From NCBI RefSeq assembly GCF_000002985.6, contig NC_003281.10, positions 10,602,001 to 10,666,000 on the forward strand: a DNA stretch of 64,000 nucleotides, read 5' to 3'. The notes beneath the pieces were generated by a model. The model made no database searches. It had not been told where the DNA came from and saw nothing but the letters and a program-made list of their open reading frames with translations. The DNA is from Caenorhabditis elegans. Its lineage: Eukaryota; Nematoda; Chromadorea; Rhabditida; Rhabditidae. Both the position numbers and the translations under genes were made by a program. Position 1 is the stretch's first letter, and the number at the start of each line of letters is the position of its first letter. This document shows positions 12,886 to 24,152 of the stretch, in pieces.

Positions 12886-13466
12886 ATTTCTTTGATGAAA
12901 TGTGTATGAAATGAATTATTTGTCGCTTGAGATTATTCGAATTTTAATTGTTTTCTTGTTTTTGGGTTTTTTTACCCTGAAATCTTTATGTTTCGCAAAT
13001 GATTTTTTTTTAATTTACAAATTTGAAAAATCAACTCAATTTTTGAAATTGGATAGATTTTTGTAGCTAAATTTCAGCCATTTTTGCAGTTTCCTGATTA
13101 TTGGAATTTTTTTGAAAATTTTACTGCCGAGTATTTAAAAAAATAAGAAAATTCAAAGTTTTTGGAATTCATAGCAAAAAATTGCTTAAAATTTGAAATT
13201 TCTCGAAATTCCTATCAAAAATGGTCTGATATTTTTTGTTTTTTTTTCAGTAATTTTTGGAAATTCGAGCCAAAATTTGGATTTTTCCAAAAATCCAACT
13301 ATTTGAAAATTCAGATTTTTTAACATTTAAATCGAAAAAATTGCCTTTTTCATCCTCAAAATGCAACGAATTTTTTCTGAAATAAATTATTTGGAAAATG
13401 TGTCCAAACTGTCTTTTTTGATATTTTTTTCCAAAAACACGAACTTAAAAAACGGATTTTTTCAGA
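12886..13466. other. Spacer between the small membrane protein gene and mrpl-22
   Basis: This 580-nt AT-rich stretch has no ORF of interest. It ends in a good acceptor, TTTTTTCAG, one base before the mrpl-22 ATG, as expected for spliced-leader addition. The spacing is longer than the typical 100-nt operon spacer, so an operon is possible but not shown. Confidence 0.5.
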
Positions 13467-15791
13467 ATGCTGCGAGTTCTGGTACGAACCGGATCAGAAG
13501 CGTGCCGTGCAGTGAGCACATCGACCGCCGTGCTCTCAGTGCATCCAGTCGTCAAGTCAGAAGATCTTTCAGCAAAAGAGATTTGGGATCGCCGCTCGAA
13601 ACTTCGTGTTCCGAAATTGCAAAAAGACGAGCAATTGTCGTCGAAAGTGTATTTCGCACCCGAATGGGATCTTGAGAAGAAGCCGAATCTTGATGAAGGA
13701 TTTGTAAATCCACTGAAAGGATATGGAATGACACCTGAGAAATGGGAATATTATAATAAGGTTAATAGTTGGATGGAGAAAGAAAAAAACTTGAAGCGGA
13801 GCAAAATTTTTGATTTTTCAATGATTTTCCGGATAATCAAAAATACTTTATCAAATTTTGTCTATTTTGAAGAGGAAAACACTAGAAAAAAGCAAAAAAT
13901 TTGAAAAAAAAATGTTTTTTGTGAATAATCGAAAAACCATTGGTATTAAAATATCGAACATAATAAATGATTTTTTTTCCCCCAAATATAGCATTTCACA
14001 GCTATATTTATCGGGTTTTCTTCATTTTTTGAAAAAGAAATTATCAAATTTTTAGACATTTTCCCGCTAAAAACTAAATAATTAAATTTTCGAATTTTGG
14101 AGTTTCGGAGAATTTATTCCAGCAAAAAAATTCTGAAAAAATGCAAAAATGTCAAAAAAAAACTTTTTAAAAATTTAGATAATTTTTTTCCAATTGTTAA
14201 AAGATTTTGTGATTTTTTTTCGACATTTTTGCATTTTTAAGGTATTTTTTTCCTGAAAAAGTCGTAAATTTGAATGAGACTGTTAAAAAACCTTCAAAAA
14301 ATAAATTTCAATAAACAAAATTTATTTTCCCAATTTTTCAGGTCGTATGGCCACCAAACTACATTGTACCCGAAACAGGGCTCCCAAAACCGAAAGAAGT
14401 ATTCCATTGCAAGGAATCGGTTCATTTTTCGCCCAAAAGAATGTGGGCGGCATGTCAATTGGTTTGGAAGATGAATGTTGATGAAGCAATCACACAATTG
14501 GATATGCAACAGTTAAAGGTTTGAATTTTGAGCATTTTATTGCTGACCAGTAGGGAAATGATTGAAAATTATTACTATATTGTCCAAATATTAAAAAAAT
14601 AACTTTCAACATTAAAAAAAATTTTTTGTGAGTCTAGAAATGACAAAAACTTAGTTTTCTCCACTTTTTGAAGTCTGGAATTACGAAAAAAAAATGTTTT
14701 TTCTGTTTAAAAAATACGATATCTAATTTTCCAGGCGTGCAACCTTCTGATGGATACAATCAAGAAAGCGAAAAGCCGAGCAGCCGACGAATTCCATATC
14801 GAATATCCGTCACAAATGTATGTGGCCGATGCGTTCCCCGTTCAATCGAATATTGTTAAAGGTAAGCATTCTTGAAATAATTTTAAAAAATTCCAATTGA
14901 AATTATGGAAAAATTGAAACTGAAAATTGAAAAATGGAAAAAAAAAAGAAAAATAGTGTTAGTGTTCACTGAAAATTGAAAATTTTTCGTTTTTCCGATT
15001 ATCGAAAAATTGGTTGAAATTTTGACCATTTTTCTTTTAGAGTTTTAAGATTTTTAGAATAAAAAGCTCATCAATTAAAAACAAAATTTGATTTAAAAAA
15101 ATTTAATTTTCATGTTAATTTTCTTAAAATTTTTTTAAATTACTAATTTTCGATTTACAAAAAAAAAATCAAAAATTTTCGTTTTTCAATTTTCAATTTT
15201 CACTGAAAATATCTATAAATTTTTCGTTGGCACTTTGATACAAGAAAATAGTCCGTAATGACCAAATATAACTTTCTACCAAAAAAAAAATCAATAACTG
15301 CTATTTAAATTATCAATTTTTAGGCTAATTTTGAAGTTTCCACCAATTTCTTTCAAGTTTTCTTTACGAAGAAATATCTCTGAAAATCGAACGAACAATA
15401 ATTTATTATTTCAAATCAAATATCAAAATAATAATAATAATATTTTTATTGATTAATTTAGCCAGAAAAAGGCAAAAATATCGGATCTAGAACATTCATT
15501 CGGCAGTTTCTCTGATTTTTTTGCAGAATTAAAAAATCAGAAGAAATTTAAATTTGTTCTCAATGAGTTTTCTGGAAAATATATCTTTCAAGTCACTTTT
15601 TTTCAGGAGCCCGCCGTCACGCTCACGACAACTGGAACACCATTCGATACCGATACATTCACATTTTCGTCCGTCTAGAAGAAGGTCCGGCTCCACAGCA
15701 AAAACAACGTCATCCACAGAAAAATGGTTGGGATCATATGGACGAGTACTACAATTATCTTCGCTCTCGAACCGTTAAATATAGTATTTAG
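13467..15791 (+). CDS. mrpl-22: Mitochondrial ribosomal protein L22 (uL22m)
   Basis: A protein of the large mitoribosomal subunit that lines the polypeptide exit tunnel. Exons 13467-13760, 14342-14518, 14735-14861 and 15607-15791 give 260 residues. The N-terminus (MLRVLVRTGSEACRAVSTST) is rich in Arg, Ser and Ala without acidic residues, which is a typical mitochondrial presequence. The uL22 fold occupies the central and C-terminal part: KRMWAACQLVWKMNVDEAITQLDM, then KKAKSRAADEFHIEY, and the basic hairpin region GARRHAHDNWNTIRYRYIHIFVRLEEGP. In bacteria this loop reaches the tunnel. The start follows a TTTTTTCAG acceptor with one intervening base, suggesting trans-splicing of the pre-mRNA. 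The 3' exon ends at TAG 15789. Identity is by family recognition; the symbol is from memory. Confidence 0.92.
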
Positions 15792-16052
15792 GAACTTTTT
15801 TAGACAATTTTTTCGTTTTTTTTTGTTATAATTTTTGTTGATCGATTGGTAAAATTTTTTTTAAAAATGAGTTTTTTATTCATAGAAATTTATGTGAATA
15901 CTGTTTTTTACCGTAATCTCTTAAGTAAGGGCTGGGGGAGAACAATGAGATACAACAATTTTCAAATTATGCGAATCGTTTTGGCCAATGGGGAAAGAGA
16001 AATTTGGGAAGGAAGGGTTATAGGAAAATATGTACAATTTTTCAATTAAAAA

Positions 16053-18208
16053 TTAGTCGGAGAGCTCGCCAATCGCGATTTTGAACTTTTTGAATTGAGC
16101 ACTGAACCAGCTTTTCGCCGCCTCGATCGTCTCCTCAGCTTGCCATTCTTTGGCTTTTCGGTTGACAAGATCCTTGAATTGAGCCCACATTTCTTTGAGT
16201 TTTGTCAGTGTACGGCACTTCCAGTCACAGTTCTGAAAAAGGTTAAGGTATTGGATCTTTGATATGAAAAATTGTGATATTTTCCGAGAGGAGCACACAA
16301 TTTTAATACTATTTTTATTATTAAAAAAAAATAATTTTCAGCCAAGAAAACTTGTTTAAGGTATTTCAAATTTTCAGGGAAAACTCCAATTTTAGCTTAT
16401 AAAAATTTAAATTTGTCGGAAAAATTTATTTTTGAGAAAACGTTAGAATTTTCAGGTGAAAAATTCAATTTTAGGTTAAAAAAATCATGTTTTGTTGAAA
16501 ACTTTCAAATTTTCGGTAAAATGTAAAGGAAAAATTGCAAATTTTAAGTAGAAAATTCAAGTTTCTGGAAAAAAATCCAATTTTTAATTTTTTAGGAAAA
16601 TGTAAATATTTTAAACCAATTTGCACTTTAGTAACTATTCCGAGTGTCATTTATTGAAAATTCTGGAAAAATTCGATTTTTCGCGTTTTTCGTTTTTTTT
16701 AATCGTTTTTATATTATACCGCAAAAAATAATGTTGTGCCATGAAAAATCGGTTCTTCAATTTTTTTTTTGAAAATATCGAAAAATCAAAATTTTTCGTA
16801 TAATTTTGTACATTTTTTTGTTGATTTTTCGGAAGAAAATGTCTTATTTTCCCTGATTTCCCATAATTAGAAAAAAAAACCAAAAATCGAAAATTTTCGC
16901 TTTTCTCTGAAATTTGGTAGTACTGTTATTTTTTCTATTTTTCAAATCTTTTTCGCGAACCTTATCAAGATTATCACACTGCAACGGCTTCTCATTATCA
17001 CAATCCGACAAAACTGGAATATCCTTGTGCAAATGCACCAAATCGGAGCAATTCAACCGAGTATTTCCCTGCACATCAATTCCCTGAAGATCTGGGAATG
17101 ATGCTTTGATCATGCTAATCGCCGGAATTGTGTCAATGTCATTGCAAGTGAGTGCCAGGAAATGGAAACCGCGAAGTGGTGATGAATGGGGCAATGGGAA
17201 ACGATTGAGACCAACGCCATCACATCTGATCACTGGATCATGTTCTGACAATTCACACGTACATCCGTCCAGGCATGGAACTGATCGGCAGGCAACTGAA
17301 CATTTTGGAATTTTAGATTTATTTTAACTAGAATGTATTAATTGTTTTATGTGTTTATTTCGTTAATAGGCACTAATCAGAAAATAAAGACGGAGAAGAA
17401 TTTTTGCTTTAAATGCTAGAAAATATACTTTTTAAATAATTTTCTAAATGTTTTCAGTTTTTTTAAATTAATTTTTCAACTACTAGATGTTCTTTTTTAA
17501 TTCGGCAGTATTCATTCATTTTTCGGAAGCAAATTCCATTCCATTGATTGACTTTTACAATTGTTCATTCAATTTTTTACATGACTCACATGAATTCACT
17601 ATGATGAGTAATTCAAAAAACAATCCAAACTAGATTCTAGATTCCCAGAGTTCACTTTTTAATGTATCATCTCTCAATTCACGATGATGTGTCATAAAAT
17701 AGCCGCTATGTTTGTATAGAGACTCCGTTCGTGTAATGTTGCGTAATTAAAAATCGTATATACGCATACATAGACGGTGATGATTAAGATTACAGGTTCT
17801 TAGCTTGTAAAATTGAAAAAATGACGTGTTGTAATTAAATACAACTTTAAAAATGCCTATGAAGATCCAAATTGAAATCGCGAAATTTGAATACGATTCA
17901 GAAATTAGTGGCTTTTAAAATCATGTTTTAGGATAGAGAGTTTCGGCTTCAAGAATAAGTTGTATAATGTTAATGAATTAAAAATGAAATACCTAGTAAA
18001 AAGTTACAGCAAATAATTTCCCGCAAAATTACTTGAAGATGGTCTCTTTTCTATGATATTTTTTGTGAGAAATTTTTGTATAGTTATGCATGTGATATTG
18101 TTGTATAAATTGGATTTGCTTTTTCGATGTATTAATTTTTTTTAAACTATGTATATTACCTGCCACAAAGAGGAGAAGAAGAAGAAATGCAGATGTGATG
18201 GAGGTCAT
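16053..18208 (-). CDS. Small secreted cysteine-rich, LRR-like protein
   Basis: Three exons on the minus strand: 18208-18160, 17295-16961 and 16232-16053, encoding 187 residues. The first exon is a clear signal peptide (MTSITSAFLLLLLFVA), so the protein is secreted or enters the secretory pathway. A Cys cluster of LRR N-cap type follows (CRSVPCLDGCTCELSEHDPVIRC split by spacers), then one or two weak leucine-rich-repeat-like segments (LRGFHFLALTCNDIDTIP and FPDLQGIDVQGNTRLNCSDL). The final exon is an amphipathic, Trp- and Lys-rich helix region (WKCRTLTKLKEMWAQFKDL). The repeat number is far below that of ordinary LRR proteins. It is convergent with mrpl-22 and divergent from hpr-9. I think it is listed among worm LRR-only proteins but am not sure of a symbol. 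Confidence 0.8.
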
Positions 18209-19719
18209 GCCTAAACGAAACAAAAATGAAATATATATCCAGAAGGAGTGTATTGGAAAAGCAAACAGAGACCCAAAGAGTGGACATGGCACATTCAAAC
18301 AAACAATGGAACAAAATGATTGTTGGGCATTTTGGATGAGAGAGTGATTCATATCAATAGAGACGCAGATGTGAAAGGAGAAGGGGTGGTTTAATCGATT
18401 TGGATGGGGGTCCGGTTAGTTTACAACCACAGTTTACAGCGTAGAGGTACTTGAAGTGGAATGCCATTTTTTTTTATGTTAATGGGATTTTAAGGTATTT
18501 AATTTGAAAATTTTGAATGGTCAAAAGCAGGGGTAAAAAATTCCGGCAAATCGGCAAACCGGCAAATTGCCAATTTGCCTAAAATTTTCGTCAAATTGTG
18601 GTTTTGCACATTTTTTTTTGGAAATTTCAGAATTTCAATTTTATCGGCAAGATTGTACGCATCCTATGAATGTTCCTACATCTATTTTGAAAATTAAGGA
18701 AATTCTATGAAAATATCTATAGAAAACGGGAAAACATTTCAAAAAGGCAGTTTTAAGTGCTTCCGACTTATAAAATAATCCCTTTAAAAACTTCCGGAAA
18801 ATTGATATCCGGCAAATCAGCAGTTTGCCGATTTGCCGAATTTGTCGACAAAACAATTTGCCGAACGGCAACCCACCCCTGCAGGGCCCTGCTCAAAAGT
18901 ACTACGATTAAATTATATAAAATCGACTTTAATTACCGAATTTAGGAATAATGATTTCGATTTAAAATACCCAAATTAGTCTGAAATTCAGAAATTCCAC
19001 AACTTGAGTAAGCCTAAAACCTGAAATCTAAAAAATTTTTCCACGAAATTTGAGATTTTTGATGCTCCAGGAAACCTTTAGCCTGAGGAATAAAGAATAT
19101 TTATTGCGTTTTTTTTGGAAAAGCGGGGTAGAAGAAGAAGAAGAAGAAGCGGATATGTGTGAGCAATGAAGAGGAAAAAAGCACATGACACCGAATAGTT
19201 TGGAACAAAACTCCATTTATCATGTCCAGCGTACCTCCTGACGGATAAAAAGAACGATATATGACGCATCGCTGGTTTTTCTTTTCGTCTTTTCATGTTC
19301 TGCACGGGATACCGGTTCTCTTGTGGAAACACGAGAATGCATGCGCCGCGGGAAAGAAGGGAAAATGTCAGAAATCACAAAACAAATCAAAATAAAAAAT
19401 AAAAAATCGTTCGAGAGGAGTCCGCAGCGCATGGCCTAGCGACGGGGGATTCTCGTCCGTGTACTTCGAGAGGAAAACTTTTTTATTCAAAATTTTATTC
19501 TGAATTTCAATTTTTCTCTTTAAAAACCTTGAAATTTCAGGGAAATCTCAAATCAAATGCAAGCCATTCATGAAAATTATACAGATAATCCATCGTCATC
19601 AATAACAAGGGAAAGGCAGCATGAAGATATGAAAGGCGCCCAATTTGTGGTCCAATCCAATCTTAAAAGTGACTTTTTCTGGGTTTTAGCCGGATTATTT
19701 ATTTATTTTTCTTTCAGTT
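18209..19719. other. Divergent promoter region between the LRR-like gene and hpr-9
   Basis: It holds the TTGCCGATTTGCCG satellite-like patches at 18541-18590 and 18800-18880 with a partial inverted relation between them, and an (AGA/GAA) run near 19130-19150. A GC-richer patch at 19200-19460 shows no convincing coding frame. An ATG-proximal acceptor TTTCTTTCAG at 19708-19717 precedes the hpr-9 start. Confidence 0.55.
18541..18882. repeat. Inverted pair of TTGCCGATTTGCCG satellite fragments
   Basis: Left part: CGGCAAATCGGCAAACCGGC. Right part, about 260 nt away: GATTTGCCGAATTTG and GTTTGCCGATTTGCC in the opposite sense. The intervening segment (CCTATGAATGTTCCTACATC) recurs at about 37277-37300 inside the 84-residue secreted protein gene in the opposite orientation, so it is part of the same dispersed element. 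Confidence 0.7.
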
Positions 19720-22700
19720 ATGTCAAGATCCATCGCAGCGCTGAGCAAAATCTCTGAAGACGTGTTAATTGAGGTTTCCGAAGGCGGGGTGAGTCAAAAG
19801 TCAAATTTCGGCTAAAAAATTATTTTTTTGTTTTTTTCCAGCTCTTCTTCAAAACAGTGAACCGTTCAAAGTTCTGCGTGTTCCGCTTTGCACCAGAATT
19901 TTTCAACGCTTGCGATGTATCAATGATTAACAAAAAAGCAGTGAATATTTGCAGATTATCGATGAAAGTGGGGAGAAATCTCAGAAATTTCGGCAAAAAT
20001 TTAATTTTTTTTCAGTCAGCTCAGCGTATTTTCAAGGGCGTCGCGTTCGGGGAGAAGAACTTTGTTGGATGTGAATTTCGAATCGATCCGAAGGCTGAAC
20101 GGATGATGGTGAAGCTTCAGATGAATTATGGCAAGAAAATTAGCTGCAGAATATTCGAAAAATTGGCTGAATTTTCAGATATTGAGCGAACAATTCACGC
20201 AAAGCTTCGAGAAATGGGATCAATGCTTCATAAGCCAACATATAATCGTTCTGGATGTAGAAATATCACTGTCGTTTTTGCATCGTTAGTAAAAAAAAAT
20301 GAAAAGTCGCGAAAAAAGTTCTGAAAAATCTGGAAAAACTCGAAAATTGCGGATTTTTCCAATTTAAAATCAGAATTTATCGGAGAAAACTCAAAAAATA
20401 GAGTTAAAAACCAAAAAAGTCAGAAAAAAACATTTCTTCTTTCAAATACATAATTAGTTTTGCTCTGTTTCCATGAAAAATTGTTTTTATTTCAAAAAAA
20501 TCTACGGAAATGGAAAAAAATTCGCTGAAATCATGGCTTTTGGTCCTTTTTTTAGAAACCGAAAATTTTTCGATTTTTCAAAAAAAATTAGGCATTTCCT
20601 TAATTTTTCTGGTTTTTTTTAAAGAAAAAGTATTCGTTTTGCTATCAAAATCAACATTATTCCAATTTTTCGATTTTTTTTCCGAAAAAAACAGAAAATT
20701 CGAAAAAAATTGATTTTTTCTGGTTTTTCCGGAGAATCATAATATTGAAAAAAAAATGTTCAAAAAATCAACAAAATAATCAATTTTTAATGGAAAAATA
20801 AGGAAAAAGGCCAACATTTTAAGCTATTTTCGAAAAATCGGTAAAACAAAAAAAAACGAAAAATTACCGATTATTCAAAAAATCTAACAATGTTCGATAA
20901 AAAATGTTTTTTTTTGTTTAATTTTTGAAATTGAAAAAAAAAATGCTCAGAAATTCTAGAAAGTTAACAAGAAATTATTTAAATTTGTTCAAAAATAATA
21001 AAAAAAATTTCCAAAATTTCAAGATATTTTATTCAAAAACTCTATTTTTTTCCCCAAAAAATCTGAAAAAAAACGAAAAATTACCGATATTTCGATTTAA
21101 ATTAAAAATCGAAAAACCGACACCCTTCATTAGAACGAAAAATATTTCCTGTCTAAAAAATGTTTTAAAAAATTAGAAAAATTCAAAAAAAAAATCGAGA
21201 AAAAATCCATATTTCAGAACGCTTCTCCCAATCTTCGTTCAAATGAAAGGTGACATTGAAGTAACAATGAAAGTAACAGATGATGGTCTAACAATTCGAA
21301 ATTTCCATTCATTGGACGGTGTTACAATGTTCAACATGGGAGTTGAAAAAGGCGCCAAAAAAGTAAAAACTGAGACAACAATCACTTGCGAGAAGCTCAC
21401 CCGGCACAAAATTCAGATTCCCGTCGAATTTTCTTTTTCGATTAAGGAATTTTTATCGATTGTCACATTTGCCGATCAGTTGGGATCAGAAGTTTGCATG
21501 TATTATGATCTACCAGGAAAACCGTTGATTGTATCAATTGAAGCTCATCCTAATTTTGATATTGAGCTGGCGTTGGCTACGATGGGAAGTGACGATGAAA
21601 TTGACTTAGATGGAGGCATTTTGGTAAGGAAATAGAATAGAGATTTTATCAGAAAAAATCGGAAAAAATTGATAAGAAAATTCAATTTTTAAATCTAATT
21701 TTGTTTATATTGATGAGAAAAAAAAAACATTAAATTGTCTTATAAAATCAAAATGTTTTCTGACTTAGAAAAATCGAAAAACCAAAATTTTTCGATTTTC
21801 CGAAAAAAAATCTTTCTCAAATTTTATAGAAAAAGAAAAGAAAACAGATTAGTGAGCAATCGAAAAATTATTTTTTTTCCTGAAATTTTCACATATATTT
21901 TTTGTTTTTTTTAAATATAAAAATATTTTTTAAAAAAGTTTTTACTTGAAAAAATGCCTAAAATACTAGCTTTTAATCCTTTTTTTTTTGGAAAGGCAAA
22001 ACATTTAGAAATATTTTTTTATTTTTGAAAAAAATAAAAAATTTTTAATTTTTCAGTTTTTTCAGATTTTTCTGAAAGAAAAAATATTCATGTTGCCATA
22101 AAAATCAACTTTTATTCCATTTTTCGATTTTCTCCAAAAAAAAACATCGCAAATTCAAAAACGGCACCACTTTTTTGTTGAAAATTTATTTTTCAAAAAA
22201 AAAATGGTTTTTTGATTTTCCGGAAAATCATTCAAAAAAAAAGGAAAATCTCGTGTAAAACTACGGATTTCGGGCATTTTATCCAAAAAAAAAAGTCACT
22301 GGAAAATCCTCTTTTGAAAAAAAATCTCACTTCTCCTCGAGGAGTACACGGTCTGCGTAAATCGACACATGGCCAGTGGAGCACATTTGCATCTTTCTGT
22401 TCAAAATTATATTTTGCAGAAAGAAACTATGGCGCAGCATGAAGAGGAGGAAGATAAATCTACTGCTCATTCATCGTGAGAAATTTTTTTTTTGAAAAAA
22501 TTATTTTTTCTACGAAAACTCATTCCAGAAGCTCCCGCCGAAAATCAAAAGCAATTGACACTTCAAGTTCAGGAACTCAAAAATCAAAAAAATGCTCCGA
22601 ATCACTGTCACAAGAAGAAACTACTCGCTCGCAATCCCTTCCCAGCAGAAACCGCTTCGTTCCAGAAATTCCAGTCGCCGAGCAATCTTGGAGAGATCGT

Positions 22701-24152
22701 GAAGTGACTGTGTAAGTATAAAACCCGCAAAAAAAATTCGGTGCCTCATGCTGGAATCGAACCAGCGACCTTCTGTTTACTAGACAGACGCTCTGCCACT
22801 GAGCCAATGAGGCGCGTCATTTCTGTCTCCGTGAAGGCCGTTAGATGTCTCTTGACAATCTTTGTTTGCAGGTATGAACAACGAGAACCGTCTCCTGATC
22901 TACAAATTGTTGAAGAAGTTATGGAAATCGATAATCAACCGATGTAAGGCTGTGGAAAATACAAAAATTGAATTTTTCAAAAAAAAAATCCGATTTCTTT
23001 TTGATAAAAAGACAAATTTTGAATTTTTCCAAGAAAAAAACAAAAATAGATTTTTTTTTTTGATAAAAAAAGACAAAAATTGGATTTTTTAATTAAAAAA
23101 ATTAGGTTTTATCCTAAATAAACAAAATCTGTTTTTTTAACGAAAAATATTTTTTATACAAAAAATGACATTAAAAAATATATAATTTATGTTTTTAAGT
23201 TTTTTTTTAGAGGAAAAAATTACGAAAATTTAAAAAAAAAGAGGTTTCATATCAAATATTAAACGAAAATAAATTAAAATATTTCGGCCGTTTTTAAATT
23301 TTTGCTAAATTGAAAAAATTTAGAAATTTTCAACCAAAGATTTTCGATTTTTTTTCAGAAAAAAAAACCAAGTTTCAGAGTCACCAGAACAATAAAAGAA
23401 GAGCATTCCGTAGAACAAGCAATGCAAGATGTCAGTATTGAAACAATTCCTGTAGAGACCCCCGAAGAAAATATAATTCCCGTAGAAGTAGAAATGCTAG
23501 AAGAACCTGAACAAGAAGATCAAGAAATATTCAAAATTCCCCAGCCGAAAAGAAGAAAAACCGCCGAAGATGACAGAAATAGAAAGGTAGAAAGTGTTTG
23601 TTAGGCTCCGCCCACTTTTTGGCTCCAAAAATACTTTTTTTTTAAATGAGTTATGAGTTCTTCTGATTATTTCGTAAAAAACCATTGAAATTCGAAAAAA
23701 AATTACGTAAAAGGCGGAGCTTAATTCTTGTCGGAAAGTTGGAGGGTTTGTTAGGCTCCGCCCATTTCTTGGTTTCAATAAAATTCTGATTTTTTTTTGA
23801 AAATGTTAAAGCTTTACATTATTTAATATCATTTCTCTATTTTTTTTTTCAAAATTCAGTTCGTTTTTCCAAAAGTTTTCCAAAAAAAAGAGGATGTTTT
23901 GGTACAATTTTCTACAAAAAAAACTGAAATATAGGAAAATATAAATAATTTATTAAAGGCACATCAAAAACCCAACAAAAGAGATCTCTATACACACACG
24001 CACAAAAACATTCACAGAATGCCAAAAAAAATCGATATTTCTTGCAGATTCGTCGAATTCTAATGGGAACTGAAACGACGTCTAAAATGAGAATGAGCCA
24101 ACAATTCGACAAGCGGCTTGGTCCATTGGTTTCGGATACTCAATATGGTTAG
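19720..24152 (+). CDS. hpr-9: HPR-9, Rad9 subunit of the 9-1-1 checkpoint clamp
   Basis: Rad9 forms a PCNA-like ring with Hus1 and Rad1 that loads at damaged DNA and activates ATR signalling. Ten exons: 19720-19788, 19842-19967, 20016-20130, 20179-20284, 21218-21623, 22420-22475, 22529-22711, 22872-22943, 23379-23586 and 24048-24152, for 481 residues. The two clamp lobes fill roughly residues 1-275; FSIKEFLSIVTFADQLG and YYDLPGKPLIVSIE match the second Rad9 lobe. The rest is an acidic and Ser-rich tail (SSSRRKSKAIDTSSSG, PVETPEENIIPVEVE) with a basic cluster PKRRK that may be a nuclear localisation signal. Intron 3 (20131-20178) starts GC rather than GT. Intron 7 carries an antisense tRNA gene. 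The stop overlaps the convergent swt-4 stop. Confidence 0.92.
20131..20178 (+). other. Probable 48-nt GC-AG intron in hpr-9
   Basis: No GT donor fits at this position. The sequence AATTATG|GCAAGAAAA...TTTTCAG|ATATTG gives a GC donor with the otherwise ideal AAG extension. Removal joins LQMNY to DIERTIHAKL, matching the length of this part of Rad9 in other animals as I know it. Because 48 is divisible by three and contains no stop, retention would add 16 residues. Confidence 0.65.
22336..22375. repeat. Solo end of the satellite-bearing TIR element
   Basis: CTCGAGGAGTACACGGTCTG followed by CGTAAATCGACACATGGCC matches the terminal inverted repeats of the element at 59724-60382. Only one end is seen in this hpr-9 intron. 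Confidence 0.65.
22729..22736 (-). terminator. Pol III oligo-T terminator of the tRNA-Thr gene
   Basis: Eight consecutive A residues on the plus strand read as T8 on the tRNA strand, five bases after the discriminator base. Confidence 0.8.
22742..22813 (-). tRNA. tRNA-Thr (anticodon AGU)
   Basis: All four arms pair perfectly on the minus strand: acceptor GCCTCAT/ATGAGGC, D stem GCTC/GAGC, anticodon stem TCTGT/ACAGA, T stem GCTGG/CCAGC with loop TTCGATT. The anticodon loop CTAGTAA places AGT at positions 34-36, reading Thr ACU and, as inosine, other ACN codons. The D arm (GCTCAGTGGCAGAGC) serves as A box and GGTTCGATTCC as B box for RNA polymerase III. An eight-T run just downstream on the minus strand (complement of 22729-22736) is a good terminator. 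CCA is not encoded. The gene sits antisense inside the 160-nt intron 7 of hpr-9. Confidence 0.97.
23596..23775. repeat. Direct and inverted copies of GGCTCCGCCCA
   Basis: GTTTGTTAGGCTCCGCCCAC at about 23596 is repeated as GTTTGTTAGGCTCCGCCCAT at about 23746, with an inverted remnant GGCGGAGCTTAATT between them (about 23712). It is a small dispersed repeat cluster at the start of the last hpr-9 intron. Confidence 0.65.

Noticed and set aside
19857..20324. Continuous hpr-9 frame reading through two introns
   Set aside because: The 48-nt introns at 19968-20015 and 20131-20178 are in frame, so the frame stays open. Rad9 length and good splice sites favour removal, clearly for the first (GT-AG), probably for the second (GC-AG).
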